From Arcuatula senhousia (Eukaryota; Mollusca; Bivalvia; Mytilida; Mytilidae): DNA of 64,000 nt. The notes beneath the pieces are model-generated. The model saw only the letters and a list, made by a program, of their open reading frames with translations. It searched no databases and had not been told where the DNA came from. Numbering within the stretch: position 1 is the stretch's first letter; each line of letters begins with the position of its first letter. The translations under genes and the position numbers were made by a program. The stretch covers positions 17,590,103 to 17,654,102 of the forward strand of contig OZ020304.1 in assembly GCA_963971305.1 (NCBI GenBank), written 5' to 3'. This document shows, one piece after another, positions 11,400 to 21,645 of this stretch.

Positions 11400-12115
11400 G
11401 TATATTCGTATATAAGCAAAAGAAAATAATGAGATGTTGAATAAGTGTACGCGACACAGCCCACAATTAAACGGCAATTTAGAAAAACCACACAATGGAC
11501 AACCGCCAGCAGCCTTCAACGAGGCCATTTGGCACTGCTCGCGGTTCTGCAATTGGCCCATGGTCTAAATAAAATGCATATAATGCAAATCCAGCCCAGA
11601 AATAGTCACAGATAGACCCCCTTCTTAAACAAGGAACAGAAAACATCAAAAGACAAGTACAAACGAAAGCTTTGTCAAAGATTCCTGCCTTGAAACAGGC
11701 ACATGTAATATGTGGCGAGGTTAAACTAGCCTTTTGTGCCGAACCCTCCCCCTATCAATATTCCAAGACAAAGCACAAAACTAAACACACAATAAAAATC
11801 AAATCGATCAAAGTCCAATTCCACCAGAGAGAACAGAAGACAAAAAATAAGAACAAACAAAAGAAACAAAAGGACGGTAAAAGAACTCTCAATAGAACAC
11901 TTGCCGTTACTGACAGCTAGCTGAGAATCATCAATCGACCGATGTAAAAAAATCAAACGTATCGATTTTAAATCCGACACAACACTTCAAACAATAATGA
12001 TCACACAAAACCGACACGATTGATCGCTATAATGCTTAAAAATGACAATAGTAAAAACGTTTATGGAAGTTTTAAAGCAAGTATCAAGTTATCAATATTT
12101 CTGCCAAAAAAAAAA
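11400..12115 (-). repeat. Repeat X, near full-length copy
   Basis: On the minus strand X starts near AGAAATATTGATAACTTGAT, passes AGCATTATAGCGATCAA, TCAGCTAGCTGTCAGTAACG and CTTAAGAAGGGGGTC-like blocks. It ends with GAAGGCTGCTGGCGG and GTGTCGCGTACACTTATTC. Another near full copy is at 16065-16815 (plus), with partial copies at 4740, 28140, 32990, 36000, 59725 and 60385. It directly follows a reverse transcriptase relic on the same strand, so X may be a terminal or untranslated part of that element. No protein is supported inside it. Confidence 0.7.
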
Positions 12116-12121
12116 CTAAAT

Positions 12122-12391
12122 TCAAAGATTTAACCAAATATTCAATTCATATCCTTTCCGTAATAAATTTTGAAAACAATTTTTCATTTCTAATGGATTG
12201 CTTTTAAATTTGTGAGCTTTATAAAAAACATTACCATAAAATTCAGGATGTGATATTCCTTTCACTATAAGAAAACGACGTGTACAATTAAATTTTTCAA
12301 TAAGAGATCGATACCTGTGGAAGAATTTAGAAAAAGATTTTACTAATTTGTGGTATCGATAACCTAAATAAATTTGACCAAAATCCTGCAT
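12122..12391 (-). pseudogene. Reverse transcriptase C-terminal relic
   Basis: An 89-codon open frame resembles the C-terminal part of the YIDD reverse transcriptase seen at 36227-36799. LGYRYHKLVKSF-KFFHRYRSLIEKF aligns with QGYKKIRLIRSL-KFFLRYQPLVEKF. It continues with GISHPEFYGNVFYKAHKFK and LLRKGYELNIW, a tail I recall from bivalve retroelement proteins. The catalytic palm, including the YIDD box, is absent, so it cannot be functional. Repeat X begins six bases downstream on the same strand, which suggests they belong to one element. Class (Penelope-like or another lineage) cannot be fixed from this fragment. Confidence 0.65.
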
Positions 12392-12399
12392 GGTGATAA

Positions 12400-13034
12400 A
12401 AGAGTAATATGTTCGGTAATATTTAACCGTTTTTCTTACATAAAAACATTACGCCTGAAAAAAAACCAGAAAAAGTTGGTAGCTAAAATTGTTTGTAATT
12501 ATGAATCTGTTCTTGAATGCGTTAAAAATGACCTAAACTAAAAGAATTACCATTTTAAACCTTTCAAATTTTTACATAGTATGAAAAAAATGATACCCCC
12601 TATTTTTGCCTCAAAATCTTTGTTCCAGTCAAACTAATTGAACATTTCCCGTCTTTTGAAACATTTTAAAATTTCTGTTTTTCTTTATCAAATCCAAAAC
12701 TGGATTGATGACAATGCTATTGGTGAAATTTATTTTATACATTCAAGATATAAATTTATAACTTTGAAAATTTGTTGATTTTCATGTGGTCCTTAACTTT
12801 GTCCAAGTGTATTTATGGTTAGTCAACAGACGGGTTTAAAAAAATAGACGCACAAACAGGCACCCCAAATCTCTGGCATCTTTATAAACTTAATATAGAA
12901 GTAACATCATATCTGAATATCAAATATCAGATTGCAAATAGATTTAATTAATAGCATGCATTTTTTCACGATTGGGTACATGTACTTATATAATGTGTGT
13001 TGGTTCTTGAAAATAAACTTCTAGCATTGCAAAA
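12400..13034. other. No gene recognised, possible decayed retroelement body
   Basis: The interval lies between two reverse transcriptase relics and may be degraded retroelement sequence, but no frame could be followed with confidence. Confidence 0.3.
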
Positions 13035-13345
13035 AGAAAATCAAGGTTTAACGTTTATGCCTGAATATACACCGTTTCTAGCAACATTTCGTCCGATCCA
13101 GCTTATGGATCTTACGTTTTACGATTGATTCATTACTCCGGAGCTTGTGGGAATTACATCGATTTGCTTGGCAGAGCGTCACGTCTTGCACAAAAATTGC
13201 TAGCACAGGGTTTTGTTGATCCTAGGTTGCTGTCTTCACTCAAGAATTTTACGGAAGACATGATGCGCTCATAGACAAATATGGGATTTCTATTTCTCAG
13301 ATGAGTGCAAATGTTGATTTGTCATGGGTTTTGTTGTCTTCCTTT
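13035..13345 (+). pseudogene. Frameshifted reverse transcriptase relic
   Basis: A plus-strand frame gives DPAYGSYVLRLIHYSGACGN, then LLGRASRLAQKLLAQGFVDP and LLSSLKNF, up to about 13250. One T is missing there (ATTTT then ACGG), and the protein continues in another frame as YGRHDALIDKYGISISQMSA. This matches SPAYGVYISQLIRYARAC and the following region of the ORF at 36227-36799. An in-frame stop also occurs near 13053, upstream of the clear part. It is a dead copy of the same reverse transcriptase family, lacking the catalytic palm. Confidence 0.75.
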
Positions 13346-13454
13346 ACCGGATTTGACACACTGAATTGGAAATTGCCTCGCAACGGATGTGCTTCAGCAA
13401 GCAGGAACTGCTAACTCTTCTAAAGCATCTGGTTGTACCCTCGTAACGACTTGA

Positions 13455-13635
13455 GTTCGCGTTATTGATATTTCTTAGGTTGATTTTTTTGGGTTTTTTT
13501 TGTTTATTTTATTTTCTTCGTGCTGTTCTTGTTCGCGTTTACTGGTTTTGTCGTTGCCCTTTTAGACTTTTGACACTCGAATGCCCCTATTGGTGCCTCT
13601 ATGCTTGTTTTAACTTGTCAGAATCTGAGACATAC
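13455..13635 (+). repeat. Dispersed repeat Z, copy 1
   Basis: It contains 'gagttcgcgttattgatat', 'cgtttactggttttgtc', 'tgcccttttagacttttgac' and 'ctcgaatgcccctattggt'. The same order appears at 18650-18830 and in part at 28490-28600 and 31790-31890. It follows the reverse transcriptase relic at 13035, so Z may be retroelement 3-prime sequence. Confidence 0.5.
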
Positions 13636-13639
13636 AAAT

Positions 13640-14479
13640 ACTTCATCTGAATACATACAAGTGACCCGAAAACCTTTTTAAGAGGCCAGCGTCCTCCCTT
13701 TTTCTTTTTTTCGTTCTGTTTTCACATAATTATTTATGTAATTCTCGACAAGTGAAAAAATAAATATGGAAAATGAAATGTATAAAGTAAAAATATTATT
13801 TGAGTGATGTTTGATGGGATTGACTATCTATTTCACGTTTTTCTGCATTATGCATAATGTAGAGATGTGGGAAATGAGGTAGTCAATTCAATTTGAATTA
13901 GATTTATAAAGTCAAGTTAAAACTTAAAAAAATGTGTGTTTATTGATGAAATTTAAAGTTTACATTTGCACCTCCAACACAAATTTACGAAGGAAACATT
14001 ACATTAATTATCAAAAACCGTTTTTATTCATTATAACATTATCACATTTTTATTAGTAGATATAGTAATAAAGTGACGTAGAAGATGCAGATGACTACCA
14101 TAAAGTGTTGAAATGTCATTAAGTTCTTATGCTCAGCGGGCGGATTAAAAGCTCAAATATCAAAAACCATAAGGCTGAAACACAAGAGAGTTAAAATTTT
14201 CAAGTACCAAATGTGCTACTGTAAAATATTTTTATACTTCAAAATTAAAGCATACATAAAACTTGTTTCTTTCCTAATTTGTGGTATCCCTCCGTTGGTT
14301 AAGTTATTCCAAAGTTACAATCTTTTTTATAGCTTAACATCCTTAATAAAGAACGCTTTTGTCGAGATGCATTGGTCACGCTAAGGTAAAAATCCAATAA
14401 TTTTGTCGTATTATTTCTTCAACTAAAATTTCTACTTATCCGATCAGGGCAGGAAGGCGGACACGGATAGAACTATTTG
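13640..14479. other. No gene recognised
   Basis: AT-rich sequence with nothing recognised. Confidence 0.45.
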
Positions 14480-14685
14480 AGTTAACTTAGGTTTTAAGCT
14501 TACTTTTTCGTCAACTAAGGTTTTAGGCTAACTTTACGTCAACTTAGGTTTTTAGGCTCTAATTTTTTAGGCTAACTTTACGTCAACTTAGGTTTTTAGG
14601 CGCTAACTTTACGTCAACTTAGGTTTTTAGGCTAACTTTACGTCAACTTAGGGTTTTAGGCTAATTTTACGTCAACAAAATGTTG
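14480..14685 (+). repeat. Minisatellite, unit about 30-35 bp
   Basis: About six units of 'ctaactttacgtcaacttaggtttttagg' type follow head to tail, with small indels and one unit expanded by 'ctctaatttttt'. The array starts and ends in more diverged units (TTTTTCGTCAACTAAGG, TTTTACGTCAAC). Confidence 0.85.
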
Positions 14686-14689
14686 CGTA

Positions 14690-15714
14690 TTTGTTGGTTA
14701 TTTTGTGCTGGTGGATAAGTATTTCATATCGTTTTGTTGCCACACTCATACAATATTATATCTTCACGCTAAATTATTACTTCAAATTTTAAAGTGAATT
14801 GTACTTTTCTAGATTTAATTGTGTTAATGTAAAATTTCGTTTCAAATCCATAACGTCCGATGGAGTGTGAGAATTTTTTAACTTTCAGTAAGAAAATCAT
14901 CATTCACCTTCTAGACGTGATATAAAAGAATTCCTCTGAGACATTAATTTTCAAGTTTTCCTTCAAATAAAATATGAGCTAAAACATATGATTATCACCA
15001 GAGGATTTCTCTGACTTTAAAAAACAAAAGGAAAAACTGTGCGCATATTATTGTATGCCAACCTGTACTTTAAAATTCTGTTAACGTCTGTTAGATTCGT
15101 TTTTTTTTTGTTCAGATTTTAAAAAATAACTAGCATTTTGACAGATTGTTCAGGCTGGAACAAGGAAAAAAATGTGCTTAGTGATAGATACAGCATTTTC
15201 ACCTAATTCAATTTTGAGCCATTCTAGAAATTAAATTATTTAAGTTGTGTCATGGGTTGCAATCACAAATTGCTTTCTATTCTCCTTGTACACCTTAACA
15301 AGGAAAAACCAACAAAATATCCTTGAGCAGTCATTTTCTTATAGAAATATACAACGTTTATGGATGCTAATGTTCTGTTTCAGTCATTGCATTTTTAAAA
15401 GGTTTACAAGATCTAAGGAAAAAAAGCTAAGCCGAGCGCAGCATGATACGACCGCAACATGTTGAACCCTAAATGTAAGTGGCCAAATAAGAATAGTCAA
15501 TTGCTTTTGACACATGCAGCCCATTGTGGACTCACAGAGCTTTTTGACACATGTATTCTGTGGTGGACTTTTAATGAAAAATGTATAATTCATTTTCATG
15601 AATATATATTAATGTAAGGCAAACTCGTACAATTGAATTTTTTTCGGCACTTTTGACCCGCATTTCTCCAAAACAGCTAATACGAGATATTGCCGAATTT
15701 TAAATTCTGAATTG
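14690..15714. other. No gene recognised
   Basis: AT-rich. ORFs on both strands at 15247-15599 overlap each other and show no domain. Confidence 0.45.
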
Positions 15715-15948
15715 TTAAATACGCCAGGTTTCTTTCCTTGTAATGCACATGGTCGATATCCTCGGTGCTAGATTTGGCTTCCTTGTTCGAATGTTTTGGT
15801 TTTGAGTACTTTTCGTTTTCAACAGTTTGGATTTAACCTTCCAATGTTTTGATTTAAATGCTACTGATGAGAGGTTACTCCTTGAAATATCGATATATAG
15901 CATATCCAAATTAACCGTTTATACCCGCGTTTTGGTATTTGTAATTGC
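15715..15948 (+). repeat. Family 2 repeat, partial copy with intact ribozyme
   Basis: It matches family 2 from 'gccaggtttctttccttgta' through the 'cctcggtgctagatttggctt' block and the hammerhead to 'cgcgttttggtatttgtaatt'. It is a lone partial copy of about 234 bp, roughly two thirds of a monomer. Confidence 0.75.
15858..15903 (+). ncRNA. Type I hammerhead ribozyme, best family 2 copy
   Basis: ATGCTA (15858-15863), CTGATGA (15864-15870), stem-loop II GAGGTTACTCCTT (15871-15883), GAA, stem III ATATCGATAT (15887-15896), A15897, then TAGCAT (15898-15903). Stem I has six Watson-Crick pairs. Stem II has A-T and two G-C pairs plus a G-T closing pair. Cleavage is predicted between 15897 and 15898. 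All invariant core residues are present. Confidence 0.82.
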
Positions 15949-16064
15949 AAATCTGATTGAAAAACGAAGCCACGGACTTTTAAAGGAATTCAACAACTAA
16001 AAAGATTTTGAAGGTTAAAAAGGTTATGAAATGGACAAGTTTATTAAAATTGTTAAATTTATTT

Positions 16065-16815
16065 TTTGTTTTTGGTAGAAATATTGATAATTTAATACTA
16101 ATGTTGTTGGTTTTTTTGTAGAATTATTGATAATTTGATACTTATGTTAATTGTAATTGCCTTTCTATACATTTGTCGCTTTGAGCATTACAACGATCAA
16201 GTGTGATGATATATCGCCAAATCATTCATTTTTTGACGTGTTGTGTTGGATTTAAAATGGTAATACTTGATTTTTTACATTAGTCGATAAATGCTTCTTA
16301 GCTAGTTGACAGTAGCTTCGAGTTTTCCCAAGAAAGTATGTTTACGTCCCATAGTTTCTTGTTGTGTTGTCCTTTTGTCTCAGGTGCTCTCTTGTGGAAT
16401 TGAACTTCTATCGATTTGATTTTTACTGTGTGTTTGTTTGTGCTTTGTTTTTGATTATCAATAGGGGAAATGATGGGTAAAAAAAAATTAGTTTAACCAC
16501 GCCATATATTAAATGTGTCTGTCCTAAGCCTGGAATCTTTATCAAAGCTTATATTTGTATTCTTCGAATTTATGTTTTTGTTCTTTGTCAAGAAGGGTGT
16601 CTTTCAATAACAAAATTACGAATACCAAAACGCGGGTATAAACGGTTAATTTGGATATGGTATTCAAAATTTATGATTGGACTTGAATCATGTGTATAGG
16701 GGCAATTGCAACACAGCGGCGAGCAGCAACTTCGGGTGACATTGAAGGCTGCTGGCTTCTTTCCGTTGCAAATGTTTTAAATTATCGTTTATATTGTAGG
16801 TAATGTCGCCTACAC
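16065..16815 (+). repeat. Repeat X, near full-length copy
   Basis: Plus-strand copy of the X unit seen inverted at 11400-12115. It includes AGCATTACAACGATCAAGTG, the GATTTGATTTTTACTGTGTG block, the 'aggctgctggcttctttccg' block and 'cctacacttattcgacat'. The first 120 bp contain a local duplication of 'gtagaa(t/a)attgataat' sequence. It is interrupted at 16608-16662 by a short family 2 insertion. Confidence 0.7.
16608..16662 (-). mobile_element. Short family 2 insertion with 5-bp target duplication
   Basis: 55 bp of family 2 sequence is inserted into repeat X. TTCAA flanks it at 16603-16607 and again at 16663-16667. Read on the minus strand, the insert begins at 16662 with TACCAT, the position equivalent to TAGCAT immediately after the predicted hammerhead cleavage site, and ends at 'tacgtaattttgtta'-type sequence. 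The precise ribozyme-site boundary plus a target duplication suggests that a self-cleaved RNA was copied into DNA. This is inference from the sequence. Confidence 0.6.
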
Positions 16816-16819
16816 TTAT

Positions 16820-17386
16820 TCGACATATCGTTATCGTCTATTTGAAAATCGGACCACAAATAAAAAAGCTCATTGTTTTAGGTGTGGCCAACCTTTGTCA
16901 CCCCATGTTGCAATGTAACGATGACAAAACACATCTTGACACATTTAGTAGACAGAATTTGGAGAAATACAATAAAAAGAATTTTCAAATCGGATGAAAA
17001 ACCAACATTCTTCGTAAGTTTTGTAAATAGACCCCTTATAGCCTCATTTTTTTCTTAGACGGTAGAGACCACAACACTCAAATACGATAGGAAGCTTTTT
17101 ATAGTGCATAGAAACATTATATCAAAAATATCATATCAATCCTTCAATATTGACTCAACTTATCGCATAAAAACCAGACGACGTATACAACAATAACAAC
17201 AGCAGCGACGACGACAACGACGACATCAAAATATAACAATATACGATCGCAAAATATTTGCAGTCGTATAAAAATAAAACACACTAGGCTGTCTCTGGTC
17301 CCTATCTAATGAAGTTAAGCACATTTGCACATTAGAAATATTATGGTATGACAAATCTTAATAAATTCAACTACTTTTAAACTTAC
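16820..17386. other. Probable CNG gene intron, simple triplet-rich stretch
   Basis: It lies downstream (minus strand) of the CNG exon and begins with its donor site at 17385-17386. About 17184-17240 is rich in CAA/CGA triplets. No further exon was recognised. Confidence 0.5.
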
Positions 17387-17680
17387 CTTTTCTGCATATA
17401 TAATCCCCTGGGGAAAATAATACTGGTTTGAGACGCAACACTAATTCACATAAAAATCCTGCATCTGTATTTTGGAATATCTCTACTCTTTTTAATGTAT
17501 CCAAATGCACATGAATAGCTATTTCAGCTTTGAGCTTATCTGGAAGGAGACTGAGCGTTTTTTCTTCGTCTGTGGATTTGTTACAATACCACAGATAATC
17601 GAACCATTTTATGACCCGATCTTGAAGTCGAAGAGGTACCCGTCGGAGAGACATGTAAGTTTTAACTCCATCAAGTTTGG
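17387..17680 (-). CDS. Cyclic nucleotide-gated cation channel (alpha-type), C-linker exon
   Basis: A single 294-nt internal exon encodes 97 full codons, from [13 protein letters not shown] to [11 protein letters not shown]. This is the C-linker and the start of the cyclic-nucleotide-binding domain of CNG channels, tetrameric plasma-membrane cation channels opened by cGMP or cAMP. Diagnostic strings are [29 protein letters not shown] and [10 protein letters not shown]. They agree better with alpha (CNGA) than beta subunits. Splice sites fit: acceptor TTTTTGTTTCAG ends at 17681 and donor G|GTAAGT begins at 17386, with phase 1 at both ends. The ORF seems to start at an ATG at 17702, but that lies in the intron. 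S1-S6, the pore and the rest of the binding domain must lie in other exons, none recognised here. No frameshift or stop suggests it is intact. Confidence 0.93.
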
Positions 17681-18649
17681 CTGAAACAAAAAAAGAAAAC
17701 ATATTAATTTTGAAAGCATTGGGGAACGGCGTGTTATTTTGGAAATGGGGATGAAACGGAAAACTAAGCTTTTAATGATTAAACGACAAAGCAAGTTTTC
17801 AAGTAATTTGGAAATAAGGATGAAACGACAAACAATGCATTTTGAATTATTTTAGAAATAAGGATGAAACGACAAAACAACCTTTATCAATAGACAGTTT
17901 GAAATTACATATTCCACAAATATTGCAGAGTAACCATCATTTAAGAATTGAACATAACAGTCATTACGGTAAAATATCATCATCTCTTATGTTATTTTTT
18001 ATGACAAAGCACAACAATGTGTTCTTTCAGTTGTTATTCGTAATATACTACATGTATCTTTGAACTCTCAAAGAGTAGCAAATAATTTATTAAGTTAGAA
18101 AACAAGCTAAGTCTCAATTAGATTTGGGATGGTGTCGTTTTCTTTCTTCCCGCATGTCATCAAGTGTATTTATTTTATACCTTTTTTTATTTTCAGATTT
18201 GTAAACATATTTGAAATTTCTTTGCATGCTAATTAGGAACATAATTATATGTTTTGAAAAGAAGTCTTTGATTTTGAATAACAAATTGAGTTAAATTCTG
18301 AGATAAGAGCAAGAATATTATGTAAAGTTCAATAAGTAAAAATCACCTAAAGTGTTTTACACGATTATGAAGTGTGAAACTGCGTCTAAAATGAAGCCAA
18401 ATATTTAATGTTTGGAAGTTGTTAACCAAGTTTCGGATAATTCGTTTCCATTTGACCAAGATGTTTGAACAAAATGATGCCCAAGGCTTGGAGAATTGGT
18501 GTGGTTCAAATAACAAGAAAAAGTACTTTTCTACAAAACTGATTAATGCAAATGTTTCAATTTTGGAATAAAAGCACCTAATTGTAAAAAGATCCGGTGG
18601 TAAATATTTTCCATTTATTGGTTTAAGAGTTTTACTTCTCCGGAGCACC
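17681..18649. other. Probable CNG gene intron
   Basis: It lies upstream of the CNG exon on the minus strand. Three imperfect copies of 'ttggaaataaggatgaaacg' occur at about 17740-17870, spaced by about 60 bp. A 101-codon minus ORF at 18343-18648 has no domain I recognise. Confidence 0.5.
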
Positions 18650-18830
18650 TGGGTTCACGCTCATCACAACTAGAGTTCGCGTTGTTAATTGATATTCAGT
18701 ATTTTTTTCCGTGTTATATATGTTGTCTGTTTTTTCGTCCTGTCCTTGTTTGTGTTTACTGGTTTTGTCTCTGCCCTTTCGGACTTTGACATTCGGATGT
18801 CCCATGAAACGGTTAAAATGTTTAATTTGA
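18650..18830 (+). repeat. Dispersed repeat Z, copy 2
   Basis: It shares 'gagttcgcgttgttaattga', 'gtgtttactggttttgtc', 'tgccctttcggactttgac' and 'ttcggatgtcccat' with 13455-13635. Confidence 0.5.
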
Positions 18831-18839
18831 AAATTGACA

Positions 18840-19782
18840 CAAGTCACTTCTAGAACGTTAACTACCAGAATTGTTAAATAGACAATTCAGATGAGCGATT
18901 CAAGCATTTATGGCTTTCTTAGTTTTAATGTACATTTAATAGAACAGATTTTTTTAAAAAACAACTGTACACAATGTAGACTTTATTTAAAATGTACTGT
19001 TACTGATTATTTTTAGCTATCATATCAAATTAATCATGAATTACTCGTATATATACAATAAAGGACTTGTGTTGTGGTAGTCTTGCCATAGTCATTATAG
19101 AACAAAGTTTATAAAGATATCAAAATTTAGTTTTCCTAGTGTTTCAAAGACGAAAAATACGACAAGCATAATAATATGTATCTGTCAGCAGTTTTGTAAT
19201 TCAGAAAACCAACACCAACCTTGAAGAGCAAATTAAGAGTCTGTTTCGATATATTTGCTTCATTTGATCAAAGAACTCTGGACCTTTGATGCAAACTGAA
19301 CAGATGCTATTATACAGAAAACTTTTTAATTAAAGAACTGAACATTCACAAATCAATGACCTTCAATAGACAACGGCTAACTATGAATAACAAATATTTT
19401 ACAACATTTGCAGGCTCATTGTAAGAAAAGATGGACTTAGTTATAAATAGTTTTTTTTTCTATATAGACATGGGCAACGCATATTGAGAAAACAATGCTA
19501 AATTAACATGTATAATCACATTTTCATATTTTTGAAATTACAAACTATCTTCCGCTGTGGTTAACATTTTAATTTCGTTACATTTTTTGTTATCTTGTTC
19601 TTGTTGATAAAACAGTCATAAAAAAGAAATCTGCAAGTTGCAATTGGTAAAAGAAGCTAATAAATATCAGCAAGACATTCAAATGCCAAACCACACAAAA
19701 CAGCTAAATTGTAATTAGTAACGCGAACTACCGTAAAAACAAGAGTGAACTCAATTGATTCTATCATCTATCAGCCAACCCT
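18840..19782. other. No gene recognised
   Basis: AT-rich sequence. No coding or repeat signal could be supported. Confidence 0.45.
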
Positions 19783-20203
19783 AAAAAATGGCAAAAAAAA
19801 CAGTTTTATGTTGGTTTGGCATAGTTTAACATCTAAACGTTCAAAGGACAAGGTAAATAAGGCCCATATTTGGCCCCCTCTATGAATCAAAATTACAAAA
19901 TTGATATGGAGAAAATTTCTTATGCTATTTAGTAGTTCAAGTGAATGAACAAACTTGTTCTAATAATTTTTTAAGCGTAGCATCTGGCATGGATAAAAAA
20001 TAGGATGTCAAAACAAACCAAATATGTATGATTCCTGTCAAATTGTCTGAAAATGGACGAATTTTGGGTCATTTTTTCAATTTTGGAATGCCTCCGCCTT
20101 CTTGACCCATACATTTTGTAAATTAACTTTAAAACTGACAAAAATGTCCAAACTGGGAAAAACATGCTCCATTTTGGATGTACCCATTCTGACAGACAAT
20201 ATA
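19783..20203 (+). repeat. Outer inverted repeat, left arm
   Basis: The blocks 'cagttttatgttggtttggc', 'agtttaacatctaaacgtt', 'tgtccaaactgggaaaaaca' and 'gtacccattctgacagaca' recur in reverse complement and reverse order at 21493-21645. The right arm lacks about 270 bp of the middle. The arms enclose the fold-back at 20207-21079 and the family 2 copy at 21093-21490. Confidence 0.6.
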
Positions 20204-20206
20204 ATG

Positions 20207-21079
20207 TTAAAAGGATTTAATTCCTATTGCTGTCAATTTTTTACAATGAGAATATATATATAATTATGTAAGGTGGTATGTTATCAGTACGATAGAAATA
20301 AAAATATGGTGTATAATATTTATCGATAACTATCGATGTGGGTCCGATATAGGGGTTTCTTTTAAAATTCAGTATACGTGGCTTTTTATTTGCTATTGTT
20401 TGTCATTTTTTTCGTCGCTGTAGTCATATTTGCAAAGTATGTTTGCTTTCAAAGACCTTAGATCATTCCTTGATATGTACTCTGATCAAAATAATCGATG
20501 GTTATTTATAAAGGTACACTAATGGGCAGATAATCGAGCCTCAATACAATCTATACATAGTTGATCTAAAACCTCAGTACAGAAAAGATGCATAGAATAT
20601 TATTTAAAATGATATTTTATCGATGACAATGCGTAATTTCGAATGAAATATTTTTACGAATACAAAACTCATTTAAAAGAATTTTATATGCACCGTTTCT
20701 GTACTGAAGTTTTAGCTCAAATTTGCATAGGTAGTATTGGGGCTCGATTATCAGCCTATTTGGGTACCTTTCTGAATAACCATCGATTGTTGTAATCAGA
20801 ATACATATAAGGAATGATAAATATGTGCATTAAATGCAAAGGTACATAACAAATACATGTTTTGTATGATTACAGTGACAAAAATGGAAAAATTAAGCGA
20901 TAAAAGCCACGTATACAGATTGTTTTAAAGAACCCCCATATCGGTACATCATAGATAGATACCGATAAATATTATTCACCATCTTTTTATTTTTATCGCA
21001 CTGATTACATAACAACTTCCACAATTATATTCCATCTAATGGTAAAGATTTAATAGCAATATGAATTCAATGCTTTTAA
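20207..21079. mobile_element. Large fold-back element flanked by TTAA
   Basis: The two halves are imperfect reverse complements along almost their whole length (arms of about 430 bp). Matching landmarks include TTAAAAGGATT/TTAAAAGCATT at the ends, 'ataatatttatcg', 'gtatacgtggctttt', 'aatcgatggttatt' and 'gataatcgagcc'. Both ends sit on TTAA (20207-20210 and 21076-21079), as expected of a piggyBac-type non-autonomous element, though TTAA is common in AT-rich DNA. Visible divergence between arms indicates age. No transposase is encoded. Confidence 0.75.
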
Positions 21080-21092
21080 TTAGCTTTCAAAT

Positions 21093-21490
21093 CAGCATAA
21101 CCAAATTAACCATTTTATACCCGTTTTGGTATTGTGTTTTGAATTCACTGGGTTGATAACCGCTACTGGTGCACTAGAGGTCCCCGAGGGTAATCACATG
21201 CTTGTCTGACACGAATTTACCATTAAATTTCGAATATGTTTTGTTATTTAAATTCCCGATTGTTAAAACCTATAACCTAAAACACCAGGTTTCTTTCCTT
21301 GTGCTGAACATGGTGCTGGATTTGGCTTCCCTGTTCGAACCTTTTGGCTTTGGGTACTTTTCATTCAATACTTTTGGTTTTTGATATTCCAATGTTTTGA
21401 TTCAAATGCTGCTGATTAGAGTTTTCTCCTTGAAATATCGATATACAGTATAACCAAATTAACCGTTTTTATACCCGTTTTCGTATTGTA
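21093..21490 (+). mobile_element. Family 2 repeat, full unit starting at the ribozyme site
   Basis: It begins with CAGCATAACCAAATTAACC, which corresponds to the bases just after the predicted hammerhead cleavage site. It runs through one complete monomer, including the second ribozyme position (21406-21451), and ends soon after in 'acccgttttcgtattgtatt'. The ribozyme has lost CTGATGA (now CTGATTA) and stem II, so it is dead. No clear target duplication was found. Confidence 0.65.
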
Positions 21491-21492
21491 TT

Positions 21493-21645
21493 TTAACATT
21501 TTGTCTGTCAGAATGGGTACATTCAAAAGGGCGCATGTTATACCCTGTTTGGACACTTTTTGTCCGGTATAACAAGGTAAATTTGAAAGTTTAGATGTTA
21601 AACTGTACCAAACCGTAGAAAAAAAACTGCTGTTCCCCGGGATAG
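21493..21645 (-). repeat. Outer inverted repeat, right arm
   Basis: Reverse complement of parts of 19783-20203: 'tgtctgtcagaatgggtaca', 'gtttggacactttttgtcc' and 'agtttagatgttaaactgta'. Confidence 0.6.

Noticed and set aside
11672..11980. Overlapping ORFs on both strands, Lys-rich on plus and Phe/Leu-rich on minus
   Set aside because: They lie wholly inside repeat X in low-complexity A-rich sequence.
17288..17330. Words resembling 5S rRNA (ctatctaatgaagttaagca)
   Set aside because: Only a short match; the rest of a 5S gene and its internal control region are absent.
21331..21345. TTCGAACC-like words resembling a tRNA B box
   Set aside because: It lies inside family 2, with no A box and no cloverleaf that I could fold.
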